Both the position numbers and the translations under genes were made by a program. Shown piece after piece: positions 23,942-37,955 of a DNA stretch of 64,000 nucleotides (position 1 is the first letter of the stretch; the number at the start of each line of letters is the position of its first letter). The notes beneath the pieces are model-generated. The model was not told where the DNA came from. It ran no database searches and worked only from the letters and a program-made list of their open reading frames with translations. Source of the DNA: Loxodes magnus (taxonomy: Eukaryota; Ciliophora; Karyorelictea; Loxodida; Loxodidae); NCBI GenBank assembly GCA_946699065.1, contig CAMPDV010000122.1, positions 70,001-134,000 of the forward strand, written 5' to 3'.

Positions 23942-24882
23942 TATTGCAAAGGAATTGCAATCTCATACAGAAAAAAACATTTTATACTTTATTATGCTTC
24001 AAAAAATGTTTAGGACATACATTTTTTGTAAGATTGAAAACTCGGGATTCTCCAGATTTTTGATTCACATCTACTCTCTGTGTTCAATTAATCTATTCAC
24101 TTTTTTGACGTTCCAGTTTGGCTACAGAACAATATGTTAATTTATTTTTAGTTTATCTTTCAAAATGGTCTTAATTTTTCTTTCTGACTCTTTTTCACGG
24201 TACTAATCTTTTCAATAATTTCTTTATAAAACTTAAATTTCTAACAAATCCTAAAGAGATATGAGCAACTTACGCAGTATTAAAATTTCTTCTTGACAAC
24301 TTTAAAACACCTTTTACTGATGGATAAGGATTGCTTCCTTTTATATTTCTACTTTTTGCGAATATTCCTTTTGCTCTTTTTGTCGCGCGTTTCAGAGCTT
24401 TAAGTTATCGTGCTAATTCTTTACTTTTTCGTCAAGTTAGGCAATTTATTTGCTCTAGTCCCATTAGATAATTCAAAAACATCTATTTCTCTTTCTTAAA
24501 TCATCAGTCTCGATTAACTCTATATAATTTTTTGGTTCAGTTTTCGATTTATTTTTTGATTCTTTCAATTTAGACCTTTTTCTGAAGATTGAATTTCATC
24601 AGTATTAGATAGCTAATGTTTATTGTCTTTATCCAAAGTATAATTTATACACTGTCTAGATTTTACATTTTCTTTTATTGCTTTGGTTTCTCTGTCATAT
24701 TTGAAATTCAGGGATTTATTTCCGTACCTTTCCTATCTTTATGATTTATGGATTTGAACTTTATAAGAAGATGTCGGTTTAAGAGGGCGTAAATTGAAGT
24801 ATTTCTGCTTCTGATTTTCATTCCTGTTTTGGTAAGCGTTGCAAAAGTTCTTCTTTTAGCATTCTACCTTTTTCTTTCTTTT
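23942..24882 (-). CDS. Coding-like region, coiled-coil, copy 2
   Basis: Duplicate of 1,290-2,230, with the same uncertainty over frame. Very few substitutions (for example aaaacatttta for aaaacagttta near 23,978). The same coiled-coil phrase can be read. Confidence 0.3.
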
Positions 24883-25714
24883 ATACAATTTTAGAATATT
24901 AAAATAATACTCAGTAACATTATAAGTAATTAAATATATAAAAAATAATAAAAATTGCTTTTAAAAATACAGATGGTACAATAATTAAAATTTTATATTC
25001 TATTTATATAGAGATAAACTTACTTTTTTGATAATGAAATATAATCATAATTAATATAAATTCTATTAATTATAAATATTAGTAAAATTATTTAAACAAT
25101 TACATTTTATTTATTAGAATTAATTTATTATTTATTATTCTAATATCAATTATAAAAATAATTTACTAAGTATTTTAATTTCTAATATGTTAACTTTAAT
25201 TTTGTGCTATTTTATACTTAAATCCATAAAGTATTTAACTTTTTATTTAGTTTTAGTTAAATTATTAATTAATTAATCATTAATATAATTCGCCCTTCTG
25301 CTTGTATGTAAAATTTGAATTGCTAGTATATTTATTTCTTCTTCTAACTTCTTCCTGTCTTGGATTTAATATAAAACCTTGTTTCTTTCTCAGATTTTTC
25401 TAGTTCATGAGAGATAAACTTAAGTATCTGCTTCTTTAAATTCCTATAAGTTAATTTAAATACTTAATATATATTTTAGTTTAATTTTAATTTGCTATCA
25501 TCATTAAAATAAAAGATTAATAACATTAAATTGTATTACTTCAGAAAAATGTAAACAAATAATTAAATTTAAATGTTTAATTTTAAATTTTTCACTTTTA
25601 AAATTATTTAGATAAATAGATATAAACATAATTTGGTAATAAACATATCCATATACTAATATTAAGACTATTATATCATTTAAAATATGCATGAAGTCAT
25701 AATTTTCAAATTCG
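24883..25714. other. AT-rich spacer
   Basis: Duplicate of 2,231-3,062. No feature seen. Confidence 0.5.
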
Positions 25715-25859
25715 TAGGTAATCTGGAAAAGTGAATAACTGCATTGCGAGTAATCTCACATTAGACGCCATCACGAATAAGAGTGGACAAGCTCAAAAGA
25801 GATATGCCTAACATGTTAGAAAGCTCTCGCTAACAGTTGAAGTTTTGACTGACGATGTT
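25715..25859 (+). mobile_element. Element A head fragment, copy 2
   Basis: Duplicate of 3,063-3,207, again inverted relative to the element A copy 2.5 kb to its left. Confidence 0.7.
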
Positions 25860-27477
25860 TAAATATTTTATTTTTATATGAATTTTATTTTTAGAAAGAC
25901 TATGTATTTGCAACAAAATATTAAATAATATTTTAATAAGAAGATTCCAAATATGGAGAAGCTTAGGTGTTTCATTTGATAATATACTAAGACAAAAAGA
26001 ATAATTAGAAAATTTAAATGAAAATAAATAGTAAATTCGTGACAAAGCTATTAAAGGTAAAGTCACATTAATAATTTCTGTTTATAAAAATATTGGTTAT
26101 AAACTTATAGTATAAAAACAATATAAACTTAGCTTGATAATAATATTATAGTTAGTCTAATGTCTTTCATATAAATTTTTTAATTAGTTTGATTTAAGAT
26201 CTTAATTACCTATATTAGTTTATTTATAACTTTATATATTATTATTAATTTATAATTGATATTGAGCTTAGATATATGTTGAATAATAATAGTTTTTATA
26301 TGAGTTTAATGAAAATTATAATCAGAATAACTTAATAAAAAATTAATATAAATAAAGCAAGATAGTAGAAACTAAAGATTGCAAATATGCTTAAACTTTA
26401 TAAATGTGTCGATAATTTCTATGAATTGTGAATATTACTAATAAAATTTCATAAATTAAGTAAATTATTTTTAATAAAATTTGATGTCTTAAAAATAAAA
26501 ATTATTAATAAAAATAAGACAATATTACAATAAATAAAATTTTAATTTATTTTTATAATTTTATCTTTACTTTATGCATAACTTCTATTTATTTACCATT
26601 CATTTTTGTCAATAATTACTTCCATCTTTTAACTAGGTATAATTTTTATGCTTTTTAATTACAAGTTTATTTTTGTTTTTTGCTACAATTGTTATCACTC
26701 CAACCTTTTTAAATAATTGTTTAAATCTTTAATTCGAAAGATAATTCTTTTGGGGTATTATACAATTAGTTAAGTTGTTAGCAAAAGATACAACTTTACT
26801 TTTTGTTTGTAAATGATTAAATTCTTTATAAAAATTCTTTTATTCTTATTTTTTATCTTTACTATTCTATTTATATCTCACCTTTCATTAAGTTTATTAA
26901 AAGTTTGCCAATCAAACTTTTACTTCATTTAATCTTACAATTTATTACTTATTTACAACTATTTCCTTATCAAAATAACAGCTCATCAAACTGAGATAAC
27001 ACTAAATTTAAGATTTACAGCCTTTTAAATCATAGATAACCTAACAATCATACCTTAAATTACTTACCTTTATCTCAATAATTAGAGCACATTTTTTAAT
27101 CATTTCCATAGATCATGAGAGGAGTACATTAATCTGAAAATAAAAGTATTTGTACTAATTTTTAGGTAATGTTTGTTTAAATTTTTAATGATTAATTAAG
27201 CAAATAAACAGCCTTTAATTAAAAATTAAGTAACTCTAAATTTATAGTAAAATCTTTAATACAAAATTTAGTTGAAAAGCTTTTACACATCTAATTGATT
27301 AAAAAATTAAAAAAAGAAGACAAAATATAAGAAATTAGAAATATTAATTAAATAAGCCATGAATAAGTTATGATTAAAGCTAAAAACGATACAATGGAGA
27401 TTGAATAATCAAATTTAAGCATTAATCAAATATAAAAAAATTAGATAATCAATCAAGTAATAAAAGGAAGATCAATT
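25860..27477. other. AT-rich intergenic DNA
   Basis: Duplicate of 3,208-4,824. No feature seen. Confidence 0.5.
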
Positions 27478-27777
27478 ATGTGCTGATTCTATATAAAACC
27501 AGAAATACAAATTAAAATTAAAATTATTGGAGATACAAAAAATTTCATAAAAGCAAAAATAAAAAATTTCTTAAAAAACCTTTCTTATATTTATTATGTG
27601 TCTGAAGGTTATCCATAGAGGAAAAAATGATTGGTGGAGCTAATTACTCTAGCAAATAATATTACAATCAAAAAAGTAGAACAAAGCAAATGTTTGGAAA
27701 AGACAGAGATTCGAATAAAATACTAACGGTAAAGAAAGGGTAGATTAGCAGCCTAAGATATGTAATAAAGAATATGA
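27478..27777 (+). CDS. Possible small Alba-like protein, copy 2
   Basis: Same 99-residue frame as at 4,825-5,124. I saw no change between the two copies over this interval. That is compatible with constraint, but the whole duplicate is so similar that it proves little. Confidence 0.27.
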
Positions 27778-28292
27778 ATCTGGAGAAGAAATGAACAATT
27801 TCAATGAGTCTTTCAATGATTCTTGAGACTTTTTATAAGATAATAAATAGCAAGCCAAATAAAGGCAATTTCACATTATTAAATTATTTAATGCTATTAT
27901 GCTATTATTTATATATTTATCTTATATATTTACTGTTTAAGTTTTTTCCTTTATTTATAAAAACTATTTACTCACTTTACTAAAAGTTAGATTTATCATT
28001 AATATTTAAACTATCCAATTTTTTAAATATAGTTCTCTGAAAGGATAAAGAGAATGCCTAAGTTCTAATATAGTGTATATAATAATTTAAAAATAAGTTT
28101 ATTTTTTATTCATCAAACTTTAATTAATCAAACTATTATGAAATCATATAAACATATGGCTCCAAAGAAATAAGTATCTCCTGTGAAAAAAACATTTAAT
28201 AATACACATAATTTAATTAATTAGTTTTATATGCTATAATTGGAAGATTAGAAGCTAAAAAAAGAAGTTTAAAACACAAAATAAATAACTTA
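27778..28292. other. AT-rich spacer
   Basis: Duplicate of 5,125-5,639. No feature seen. Confidence 0.45.
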
Positions 28293-28741
28293 TTCTCTTA
28301 TGTTTACTATCAAAAAATTGATCGATGAACTGACCTTATAAAGAAAATTAGCTGGTTTACCCAAATTCATGCTTACACTTTTTGACGTAATCTTGACTGT
28401 ACATTTTTTTAAAAGAAATAATTTCTTGAAATCAGTGTCCTAATATTTATATTCCTTCACTCTTTCTATTATCATTTTATTTATATATATTATTTGTCAA
28501 CTTTGTATTGTCTTTCCATTTCATAGCATTCACTACGTCTTATCTGCAATTTTCATATTATGATATTAAGATCACTGTTGTAATATTTCAATCATCTCTT
28601 GAACTCTGGACTTACCATCATTTAATGTCATCTGCATATGCTAATGCTCCCGTATATCATTCCTCTGTATATTATTCTTATTCCATGCTTATGGTTATTC
28701 CTACTTTAATTTATCTTAATTAGTTGAGAGTTTATTTATTA
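28293..28741 (-). pseudogene. LINE-1b RT 3' fragment (YADD), copy 2
   Basis: Duplicate of 5,640-6,088 with the same LAYADDIKW motif (about 28,619-28,646) and the same frameshift after it. The nesting of LINE-1a in LINE-1b therefore predates the duplication. Confidence 0.8.
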
Positions 28742-28764
28742 TATAAATAATAAAATTTGATTAT

Positions 28765-28797
28765 AGAGCGCGTAGCACCTCGTTGGTGCGCAGCTCT
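28765..28797 (-). repeat. Shared 3' hairpin H5 (LINE-1a)
   Basis: Identical to H2. Confidence 0.85.
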
Positions 28798-28802
28798 TTA
28801 AT

Positions 28803-31443
28803 AAATGTTTCAATACATGTCTATTTCTTCAAGTAAGCCTTCAGGTAATAAAAATTATTCTCTTATTAGTTCCATATCTTCATCATTTTCTTCTTCAATA
28901 TCTCTTGTTCTTCTGTCTTCTATCTATCTACGTTTTATTGATTCTTTGTTACAAGCGTCCATTATTTTTTTTACATACTTTGCTAATTTTCGTTTCTAAT
29001 TCTTTTCTTCTTAATCAAGCTTTTATAAACTCATAAAAACTATCCTTTTCCTGCTCTATAATCTTTTCCTATTTATTTTTTTCATTCAATTTTCTTTTCT
29101 AAGTATCCTTTTTTTCTTTTTTCTAATATGTTTTTGATATAATCTTTTATTATCAAGTCAGTTTTAGCTCTTTTTTACTCTTCTTAGGTTCTAATGAATT
29201 TTTCGAATTTTGCCGTACCTCATATTATATCAAATAGTTCCATTCCTTGTCTTTCTACTCCTATTGTTCTTAACTTTCTAATACATATTTATCTACTTTC
29301 TTTGTATTCTGAGCATTTTTCTATGATATGCCTTTCGTTTTCTCTTGCATCATTACAGAAAGGGCATTTGCTTGTCGCAACTAGGTGTCTTTCTTTTAAA
29401 CAATCCTGACTCCCATTACATCTCGTTCTTATTCTAAATATGTAGCATATTTCTTCTTTTCTATTTTTATTGTATCTCAGGTAGTTGGGTGGTCCTACTA
29501 CATATTCATCAAATCATGTTTTTCTATACTGTAGAGTTGTTATCATTTACTCCATTATTTCTCTATCTTCTATGTATAATCTATGTTCTCAAAATGCACG
29601 ATTAATGTTTTTCTTCCCTTTTTGATTATTATTACCATCATCTATAAATATATTTTTGTCTTCAATTTTTAATTCTAATTTTATTGTCGTGCAGTATTGT
29701 TCAAAAATAAAGTTCTCTTCTTTACTTAGGTCGAACATTAATCCATCTACTGTTTTTCCTTAGTTACCTATTAGTCTGCCTTTTAATCTCAGCGTTTTCT
29801 GCCATAGGTAATGTTTAAATTTCATAAACTGTAACTCGTATTCTAGCATCTCATTTTACACTTAGAAAGGGGCATCTATGATTGCTCGTAAAGATCTTCT
29901 CTATATTATTTCTAATTGTTCCATCACTTATTTTCCTACAAATTATTCACAATATGGGATAACTTCTGTCCCATAGCTGAATACTGAGCTTACGAACGTT
30001 TTTATCATTATACCTGCGTTATATGGTGTTAATCCCTTATTCATTGTTATTTTACCCAGTATTCATGTTTACATCTTTTATGCTGCTTCTAGTCTGTTCT
30101 CCATGTGTTTTTCAAAGCTGATGGTTTCTTCTATTATATGCCCTAAGTACTAAAAGGACGTTACTCTTTCGATTCTTAAGTTTCCCACCTCAATAGTATT
30201 GCCTATATTTTCTCAGTTTCTATTTTCTGCTGCTTTTCATATCATTCATTTTGTTTTATCTGCAATTTCCAGTTTGTATTTTTCTGCCCATGAGGTTAAA
30301 TTTTTTATTACTTCCTTTAATTATTCTCATTCACTTATTAAGGCTAGGTCATCTGCATATGCAAAACATCCTGCATATATTTCTTGTGTTCATCCCTCTT
30401 AGTTTTTAAAGTCTATCGTAATTCCTAGCTTTTAATCTTCCAAGCTATGGAGAAGTCTTACTATTATTAAGTTAAATAGTCTTGGCGACGTTATGCTTCC
30501 CTGTTTTAGTCCTTTATTTGTCGCGAATGATTTTGCTATTTATTCATTGATTTTAAGTTTCATTTCTTCTTCACAGTAGAAGTTTGCTAGGAGTTTAATT
30601 ATCTATTCCGGTACTTTTAGATCGTTTAGGATTTATCATATATCTTTTCTTTGCACCGAGTCGTACGCTTTCTTAATATCAACAAATATTACGAAAACAT
30701 CTTTTTTGTTCCGTATTGATCATTCCTATACTGTTCTTAGGTTGAAAATTTATAGTGAGCATGATTTTCCTTTTTTAAAGCCATATTAATATTCGCTTTC
30801 ATCGTTATGCAGATATCCTTATAGTTGCTAGAAAATTCATGCATCTACTATTTTTAAAGCATGATTCAGTAAAGAGATTGGTCTATAATCCATCGGGTTC
30901 ATCTATCCTCCTTTTTTGTATATTAATATTATGTATTATTATTTCATCTCTTAAGGTATTACTCCCTCTTAAATCATCTTAACTATCATTTTACATGTTA
31001 CTTCTGTTAGTTTTTTCCCACCTGCTAATATTGTGCCTACTTGTATTTCATCAGGTCTTGCTGCTTTTCATTTCGCCAATTAGTTGATGATTTCTCAAAT
31101 TTCATATTCGTTTACCACTATTTATCTCTTGTTTAAGAATTTAGTTGGTAGCGTATTATCGCCATCTTCATACAGTTTCTACCATTCATCCCTGAAAGTA
31201 TTAACATCCTCTTTTAATAAGGGTACTCATTAATTATTTTTTCTATTAAGTAAGCTTTTTAGTTTCTTCCACATATCTGTTAGACTTCCTTTATTTACAT
31301 TGTCCATAAATAGGTTTAGTTAGTTTCTTTTATCTTTTTTTCTTGATTAAATGTATTCTTATCTTACTCTTTGGTATTCTCTTTGATTCTCAATTTATTG
31401 ATTTTCATTTATTTGTTCTCTGTTCTTTACCCTTTATTTTAAT
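28803..31443 (-). CDS. LINE-1a reverse transcriptase, copy 2
   Basis: Same domain order and catalytic motifs as copy 1 (motif A near 30,675, motif C near 30,350, zinc knuckle near 29,350). Substitutions include one in the conserved finger motif: AAGPDE in copy 1 (GGA codon) becomes AARPDE here (AGA; plus-strand tcttgctgc at 31,056-31,064). A Gly-to-Arg change at that site could impair the enzyme, so copy 2 may be the weaker of the two. Confidence 0.82.
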
Positions 31444-31662
31444 TGTTTGCTGCATTTTCTAAAGATTTTATTACACTATTTTGTTGTTTCTTAATATTTA
31501 TATATCTTAGAGTTTTATGTTTTGAATTTTCCACATACTATTTAAACTCCTTCTTATATCTTTTTCTTTCATCATTTATAAGTCTATGTGCCGTTTAGGT
31601 TCTCAATTTCATCTTCTTAGAGATTTTCTTGTATAAATCTTTCAAATTTTTCTTATATCTCT

Positions 31663-34600
31663 TTTTTCTTTAATATAATATTGAATAACCTTAGTGAACA
31701 TAAGCTACCTAATTTAACTTCTTTCCTCTTTTAAAACTGTTCTGATATTAAGTCATTTATTTTTATCTTTTTTTCTTTTCAGTAAGGAGCTTGATTATTT
31801 GCTTAGGTATTTCAATTTAATTTATTATCTTTAATATATCTTCTCTTATTACTAAGAAAAAGTTTTTTTAATATCAATAAATATTACTGCTTTTTCTTAA
31901 TTATTTTACTTATGTCATTCTTGTGCAGTTCTTAGATTGAAGATTTGCTATAAGCATGATTTATCTTGATTGAAGCCATATTATAATTCATCGTCATAGC
32001 TGCTCAAGTATGAGTTTTTTTATCCAAATAATCAGAGATCTATGATTTTACTATATGAATTATAAGTGAAATCGTCCTATAATTCATATAGTCTTCCACT
32101 TAACCTTTTTTATGAAATAGTATAATAAAGGTTCTTTTTATTCTGCTTGGCATAGCTACAGATTGTATTATTTTTTATGTTAATGTTGCAGTTAGGTTAG
32201 CAAGCTTATCTCCTCCAGCTCTTATTGTTCCTATTTATATTCCATCAGGTCCTACAGCTTTTCATTAGGAGAGCTTTTTATACAGCACCCTAAATCTTCT
32301 TTTTAAACCTATATTGTTTATGTGTTCCTGTATTAGTCTGTAATTTTTTGCTGCCGCTTTTATAGAGCTACTCTCAGCTTTCTTTAAAATTCGGTATATT
32401 CTTTTCGTTTTTTAATGTCTATTGTGCGTATTTTATCTACTTTAATTTTTTTATATTCCTTTTCAAGTGTTGTTTAAGCTTCCTTAATTAATTTCATCTA
32501 GGAAAATATTGAATTGACTTTACCCATCCTTTTTTAGATGCAATTTAAATTTTCTCCTTACTTCTTATCTCATTTAATATAATTATCAATATATTAGCAT
32601 CCTTATCTAATTAGATATTTTACTTATTTCACTTACTATTAGAAATGTTTTCTTAGTTTTATTGTTTCTGCTGTATATTAGTATTTTCTCATTTAATTTG
32701 CTATAAATCCACATATCGCTTTGGTCGCTTCTTGTTGGATTTAATTAAATCATTTTTCATAGTATGCTTCGCTATCGAAATTTTCGAATTCGCTAAGATC
32801 TATTTTCTCGAATCATTCTTTGAATTTCTCTTTAACCTTTTATTGCTTTAATTTTTTAAAGTTTATCCTTTTAATTTATAGGCTTTTTCGATATTCTTCC
32901 GCAATTTTTATCTTTATTTTACCTGGCTAATGATCTCCTATTGGTCTCTATTAATAAAATATTGAGCTGATAATGCTAGGAAATATATACTGTTTCGTTA
33001 AGAAGTATTTTATTTTGAATTTTCCTTTCCCTTATGTTGAAGGTTGTATCTTGATTTGTATATTTATATTCTAAAAGATAATATTTCATCAAGTTAAATA
33101 AGTATTAGCCTGCATTATTATGCTCATACGGTAAAAATTGGGGAATATGCGCATTAAATCCCCTAATATTAAAATTTATAATTCTTTGCTGCTTGCTGCA
33201 TGCTTTTATTTTGTATTATTGTAGACTTTCATAAAAGGGTATTAGTTAATCAGATCCGGATCTTGTAGTGCTGAATACGTTTTTCAATGCTAGCCTATCA
33301 TGATCATCAAGTGTTACACTATTTATTCTTCCTCTAAAATAATTCTGCTTGATTGAGATTCACTATATCTAATACTTTGGTTCTGCTGATAATTCCATCT
33401 TATATATAAAATGATACTCCTTTGTAGTTTTTTGTGCTCAATTTTATTATAGCTCTGATTCCGTATATATAAGGATCTTCATCAGTTTGATCCGCAAATA
33501 TTTCTTAAATTGGCATAATTTCTAACTTCTTTTCATACATAAAATTGTTCAATTCTTATTTGATTTTATTTATTCTGACATTTGCTGTGCCTATGTTTAA
33601 TTCTGTCTATTTTATTTATTAGTATTTCCTTTTACTTCCTATTTTTCTTGATCCTCCTATCCTGGATTAATAGTTCCTCTTCTTTAATAGCATGAAAACC
33701 AAATCATTCTAATGTTTATTATTTTTCTGTACTTATGTCTTCATTTTTTTACTCGATACTATCTTCCTTGCCATTATATATTTTTTCTATCTTTTTTGAG
33801 ACAGTGTTGTATTTATGCATACTTCCTTCCTGTCGCTTCTTTCTATCTGTTTCAGTTTTTTTACCATATTTCCTATTTTAATTTCTGCTTTTTGTGACAT
33901 TGATAGTTTCGTCTCAGTTTTATTTATTTAATTTTTAAGTTAAGTATCTATTTTAGTCGATCTCTTTTAAAGTAATTTTAGTATTGCTTAAACTTGTTGT
34001 CTTTACTAGAAATAAAAAGTGGTATTTTATTTGAAAGTTAATCCTCTTCAGTTTTCTTCACCTTCTTTTCCTTCACGATCTGTTTCTCTTTATAGTAAGG
34101 CATTTTATTCCTGATTTCCGAATGCATCAACTTGGTATTTTACTTCTTTAACATTTTTAATTACTTCCTTTATAGCCTTTTTTCTTAAATATTAATTTGT
34201 GCTATGTCCTTTTCGGTTACAGTCCATACATTTTCAAATTGATGGATGACTCAAGTAAGTGCTTATACCTCCTTCGTCTAACTTATATAGTATACTTTCT
34301 GCATCTTTAATCTCCTTCAATCCTAAATAATTTTTCATTTTCCCATTGGCTCACGTTGTACCTTTTACGGTTCCGATCTCTGTACATACTATTTTTCTGT
34401 ACTGCTATAGATGGGTTTCTACCTGGCTAAAACTAAAATATATGTTAAGTGTTCAATGAATCAGATAGCTCTTAATGTATTGAATTCCTCTATATTTCTT
34501 TGCTCTATTGGTACTAAAAAATTTCTACACTTCAGAGCTTAATTATTTACGAATTGTATGAGTGTTTCCTTATTTTTGAATCACACAATAATTATTCCTG

Positions 34601-34953
34601 TCTGAAAGATTTTCACACTCTCAATACTTTTATCATGTTCTTATTTCAGATATTTGAGAAATGCTTGAATGATATCATCTCTTGCCTTTCTGCTGAACTG
34701 GGTCTTTGGTTGTAGTAATTTTCTTCTAAAAATTGATTGAAATAGGTAACTCCTACTCTTTTAGCAGTTTTGAGCTGCATATTATCTTCCTCATTTTATG
34801 GCCTTTGCTCGTTCTTTTCTTCTTCCATTATAGTGATTCGCACAGAGCTGAGATCTGATTTGATGTTCTAAATTACCTACTTTTCTAATAGGTTGCTTAG
34901 TTTTAACATTCCCATCCTTTTTTTTCTACATTCCTCCTAGTAGTTTAAAGATT
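31663..34953 (-). mobile_element. LINE-1b, 5' part, copy 2
   Basis: Duplicate of 9,010-12,300 with the same ORF1, endonuclease and RT fragments and the same lesions. The 5' edge (34,915-34,950) differs from copy 1 by clustered changes: ttttttctacattcctcc here, ttttttgtgccttccctcc in copy 1. Confidence 0.72.
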
Positions 34954-35219
34954 TTGCGATAGAGACGTTTTTCTTAAAAATAATATCAAAGATATGATTA
35001 AGTTGTAAAGCTTCATGCCTTTATTAAATTTAATAAACAGTTTCGATCCGAGATTGGCGTCATGCAGAATATGAGATTGCTACTTGATATAATAGCTTAA
35101 TATTGTAGTATTTAAGTAAATAAAGTAATAATGTAATAGTTGATATTATTGAGTGTATTTTTGATGGTAACTGTTATAAATTAGCTTTTATAGCTTTTGT
35201 AGTCTAAATAATAATAAAA

Positions 35220-36614
35220 ATGTAAGCGTTACCAAAATGCTTAATCTGCTTAGAAGATTACAACTTAACTAATGCCCTTCCAACTGTCTTACCTTGTGGA
35301 CATATTTACTGTGGTGTATGTCTGTCTACCTAGTGATATTTATAAGATTTTGAGTGATGTTTTATTTGTTAAAAAGGATTCCATTTTAGATTTGATGATT
35401 TACCTTAAGAAAGTGATTTAATAAGAATGATATTTTAAAACTAATAATACATATAAAAGATTTAAGATGCTAGATAGAAATTAAAAGAGATAAGGAGGTA
35501 AATTATGGAAAAATCTAAAACCATTACAACCAAATAATCAAACATTAGTAATACTCTCATAATACCACTAACTAATATCATCATCAATCATTAACCAACA
35601 TTTATCTACCAAAAATAACACTCAAATATTATCTAATTCTACTAATCACTAAAACCAACTATACTCTAATATAACTCATAACCACCTACAATACTAAAGT
35701 CTAAATTAACTTACAATCTAATAAGATAAAAACTATAACACAATACTAAGTAACCAAATATTATTTAGACTAACTAACATAAACTAACCTAACACTTTAT
35801 ATAATCTAACTATATTCACTATTTTAATTGAAAAATTTAAAAATTAAGTTTATTTAATATTTAAACAGAGTAATTACGATAAGTCTAAGTTTAAATTATA
35901 ATTCCAGACTTTAGTTAAAGTATAGAATATTAAAATAAGTTATATTTAGTTGGAGGAATTAACTTAAATTAAAAGAAAGGAATAAAAGAAACTTGATAAT
36001 TTGATTATGAAGGTAATATCATAAAACTTAGTGATCTAAATGAGAAAAGAGGTGCCTTTGGAATAGCAGCTGCTTAAAAATATCTTTACGTGGTTGGAGG
36101 AATTACTGATAATAATCAAGGTTTATAATCAGTCGAAAAGTTAAAGATATGAAACTAAAGTAAGTGATAAAACTGCTCTTAATTTCCATTCTAAATAGCA
36201 GATTTAACTTTAGTAGTAGATAAAGATGAATAAAATATTAATTCTTTTGGAGGGATAAGATAGAAAACATAAACTTTAAAAGATATATGAAAATATAATA
36301 TATAGAATGATAGATGGAGTAAGTAAAATTTGAGCCTTCCTGAAGCTGTTGTTAGGCCTATAGTTTGTTTAGAGCCTTTTATCATACTTGGAGGTGGTAA
36401 AAATTATTCTACTCAAGAATATTCAAGAAGAATATATAAAAGAAGCAAAGAATAATGGCAATAAAATTAAATTTTTAAAGATGTTGCGGATTTAACAGAG
36501 ATGAAAATAAAAAATAACTATGGATATGTTTTTGCTATAGAATTGCCAAGAATTTCAATAATGAGGATTGATTTAGAAAAATTGAGTTATAGAAGTATTA
36601 GAAGTTATAACTGA
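35220..36614 (+). CDS. RING finger-kelch repeat protein, copy 2
   Basis: Intact 464-residue frame, ATG 35,220 to TGA 36,612-36,614. Domain order as in copy 1. One notable change lies in the last RING pair: CPIC (cct) in copy 1 is CFIC (ttt) here. The Pro is not a zinc ligand but is strongly conserved in RINGs that contact an E2, so activity could differ. The kelch motif YLVGGYN is partly rewritten (aggaattaactta for aggatataactaa), giving GGINL. The frame is preserved despite these changes, unlike the surrounding LINE genes. Confidence 0.88.
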
Positions 36615-37212
36615 TAAACATAATAATAATATCTATATTATTAATAGAATTTATAATAAATATAGTCTCATATGTAAAGAATTAGTTTAAAGATCTATAA
36701 TTAGTTAAATATGTTAATACTTATTAAAATATTTAAAGCGTCTGAAATAAATAAAGGATCAAATTTAATCTAAACATATTTAAAAATCTATTATTCAAAT
36801 ATTATCATTATTCAGATACAGACATACAGCTCATAATATACCAAAGCATATTCAACATAGCCAAAAGAACTATCTTTAAATACATCCTTATATTCAAATT
36901 ATGCAAGTACTACTAAGATTACTATTTATCTAATCAAATCAAAACTATAATAAAATCATAATTAAGCTATACCTATATCTAAATACTAATTAAGTCATCA
37001 CTACTATCATCAAGTCAACATCTTAAACCCTTAAATATATTAATTCCTTTAATCATTTAAACTAAAATCTATATAATTAAAAATGTCCATTGTGTGACCA
37101 ATAATAAAGCTAAGCCATTATAGCACCTACACTCTCGTTTAAAACTCAATCATAAGATAAGATAATATAATAGATTATCTTGACTTCAAAATTATTAGTT
37201 TTGTCACAAATC
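36615..37212. other. AT-rich, G-poor spacer
   Basis: Duplicate of 13,962-14,559. No supported gene. Confidence 0.45.
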
Positions 37213-37943
37213 AAATTTTTTGTTAAGTTTAATAAAATTCACCTTCTACTTTAAATTTATTTTGATCTTCGTTATCATGTCTCTTGACAAATCTGAATCT
37301 TTTCTTTCTCGGTATCTCTACTGTTTCGAATCCTAACCAACTTCTGTTGAAATTACTAATAATCGCTTGAATTTAAGGGGTATCCTTAATGATTTACAAT
37401 CATTTTTTCTGAATATTCTGCCATCTTGCGTGCATCACAACTTATTTAAATTATATCATTATTTTTGGCTTTTGTATTCTTGTTTTTTTAATAATCACCA
37501 ACATTCTTTTATCTTGTATCCCATTTTTTTACAATATCAGCCTTTTTCTTTTCCTGATAATAAATTACTATGGATCTTTTGCTTCTATATCCATCGGATT
37601 GTTTCCTTGATTTTGCATGATCTAAGAAATCTATTTTTCACAAATTTGTTGATTATATTATCGGAAAAACTCTAATTTTGCTTCGGTCACTTAAATTCTC
37701 TAATTAATTTGCTCAGTCGAAGAATAAGGTTAAGTTGCTATTTGATGTCATTGCTATTGATGTGAATTTCAGTGATGCCTTCCTATAGGACTATTATATT
37801 TCTCTATAGCTCTTGAAACGAATACTATAGCTTTTGGTTCTCACTTAAGAGAAATTCCAGATCGATTAAGTAATCATTTTGAGCTTGGCTAGATAAGTGA
37901 TTATTACTTTTTCGGGACCATTTTTTTATATAATAAATTTTTG
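37213..37943 (-). pseudogene. Gag-like ORF1 with mutated zinc knuckle, copy 2
   Basis: Duplicate of 14,560-15,290. The Gly and Tyr replacements in the knuckle are the same, so they predate the duplication. Confidence 0.6.
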
Positions 37944-37955
37944 AGATTAATATGA

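Larger units (their letters stand above)
28742..31663 (-). mobile_element. LINE-1a, copy 2
   Basis: Duplicate of 6,089-9,010, with hairpin H5 at 28,765-28,797 and a tail differing by a few bases (aaataataaaatttg for aaataaataaatttg). Confidence 0.82.
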
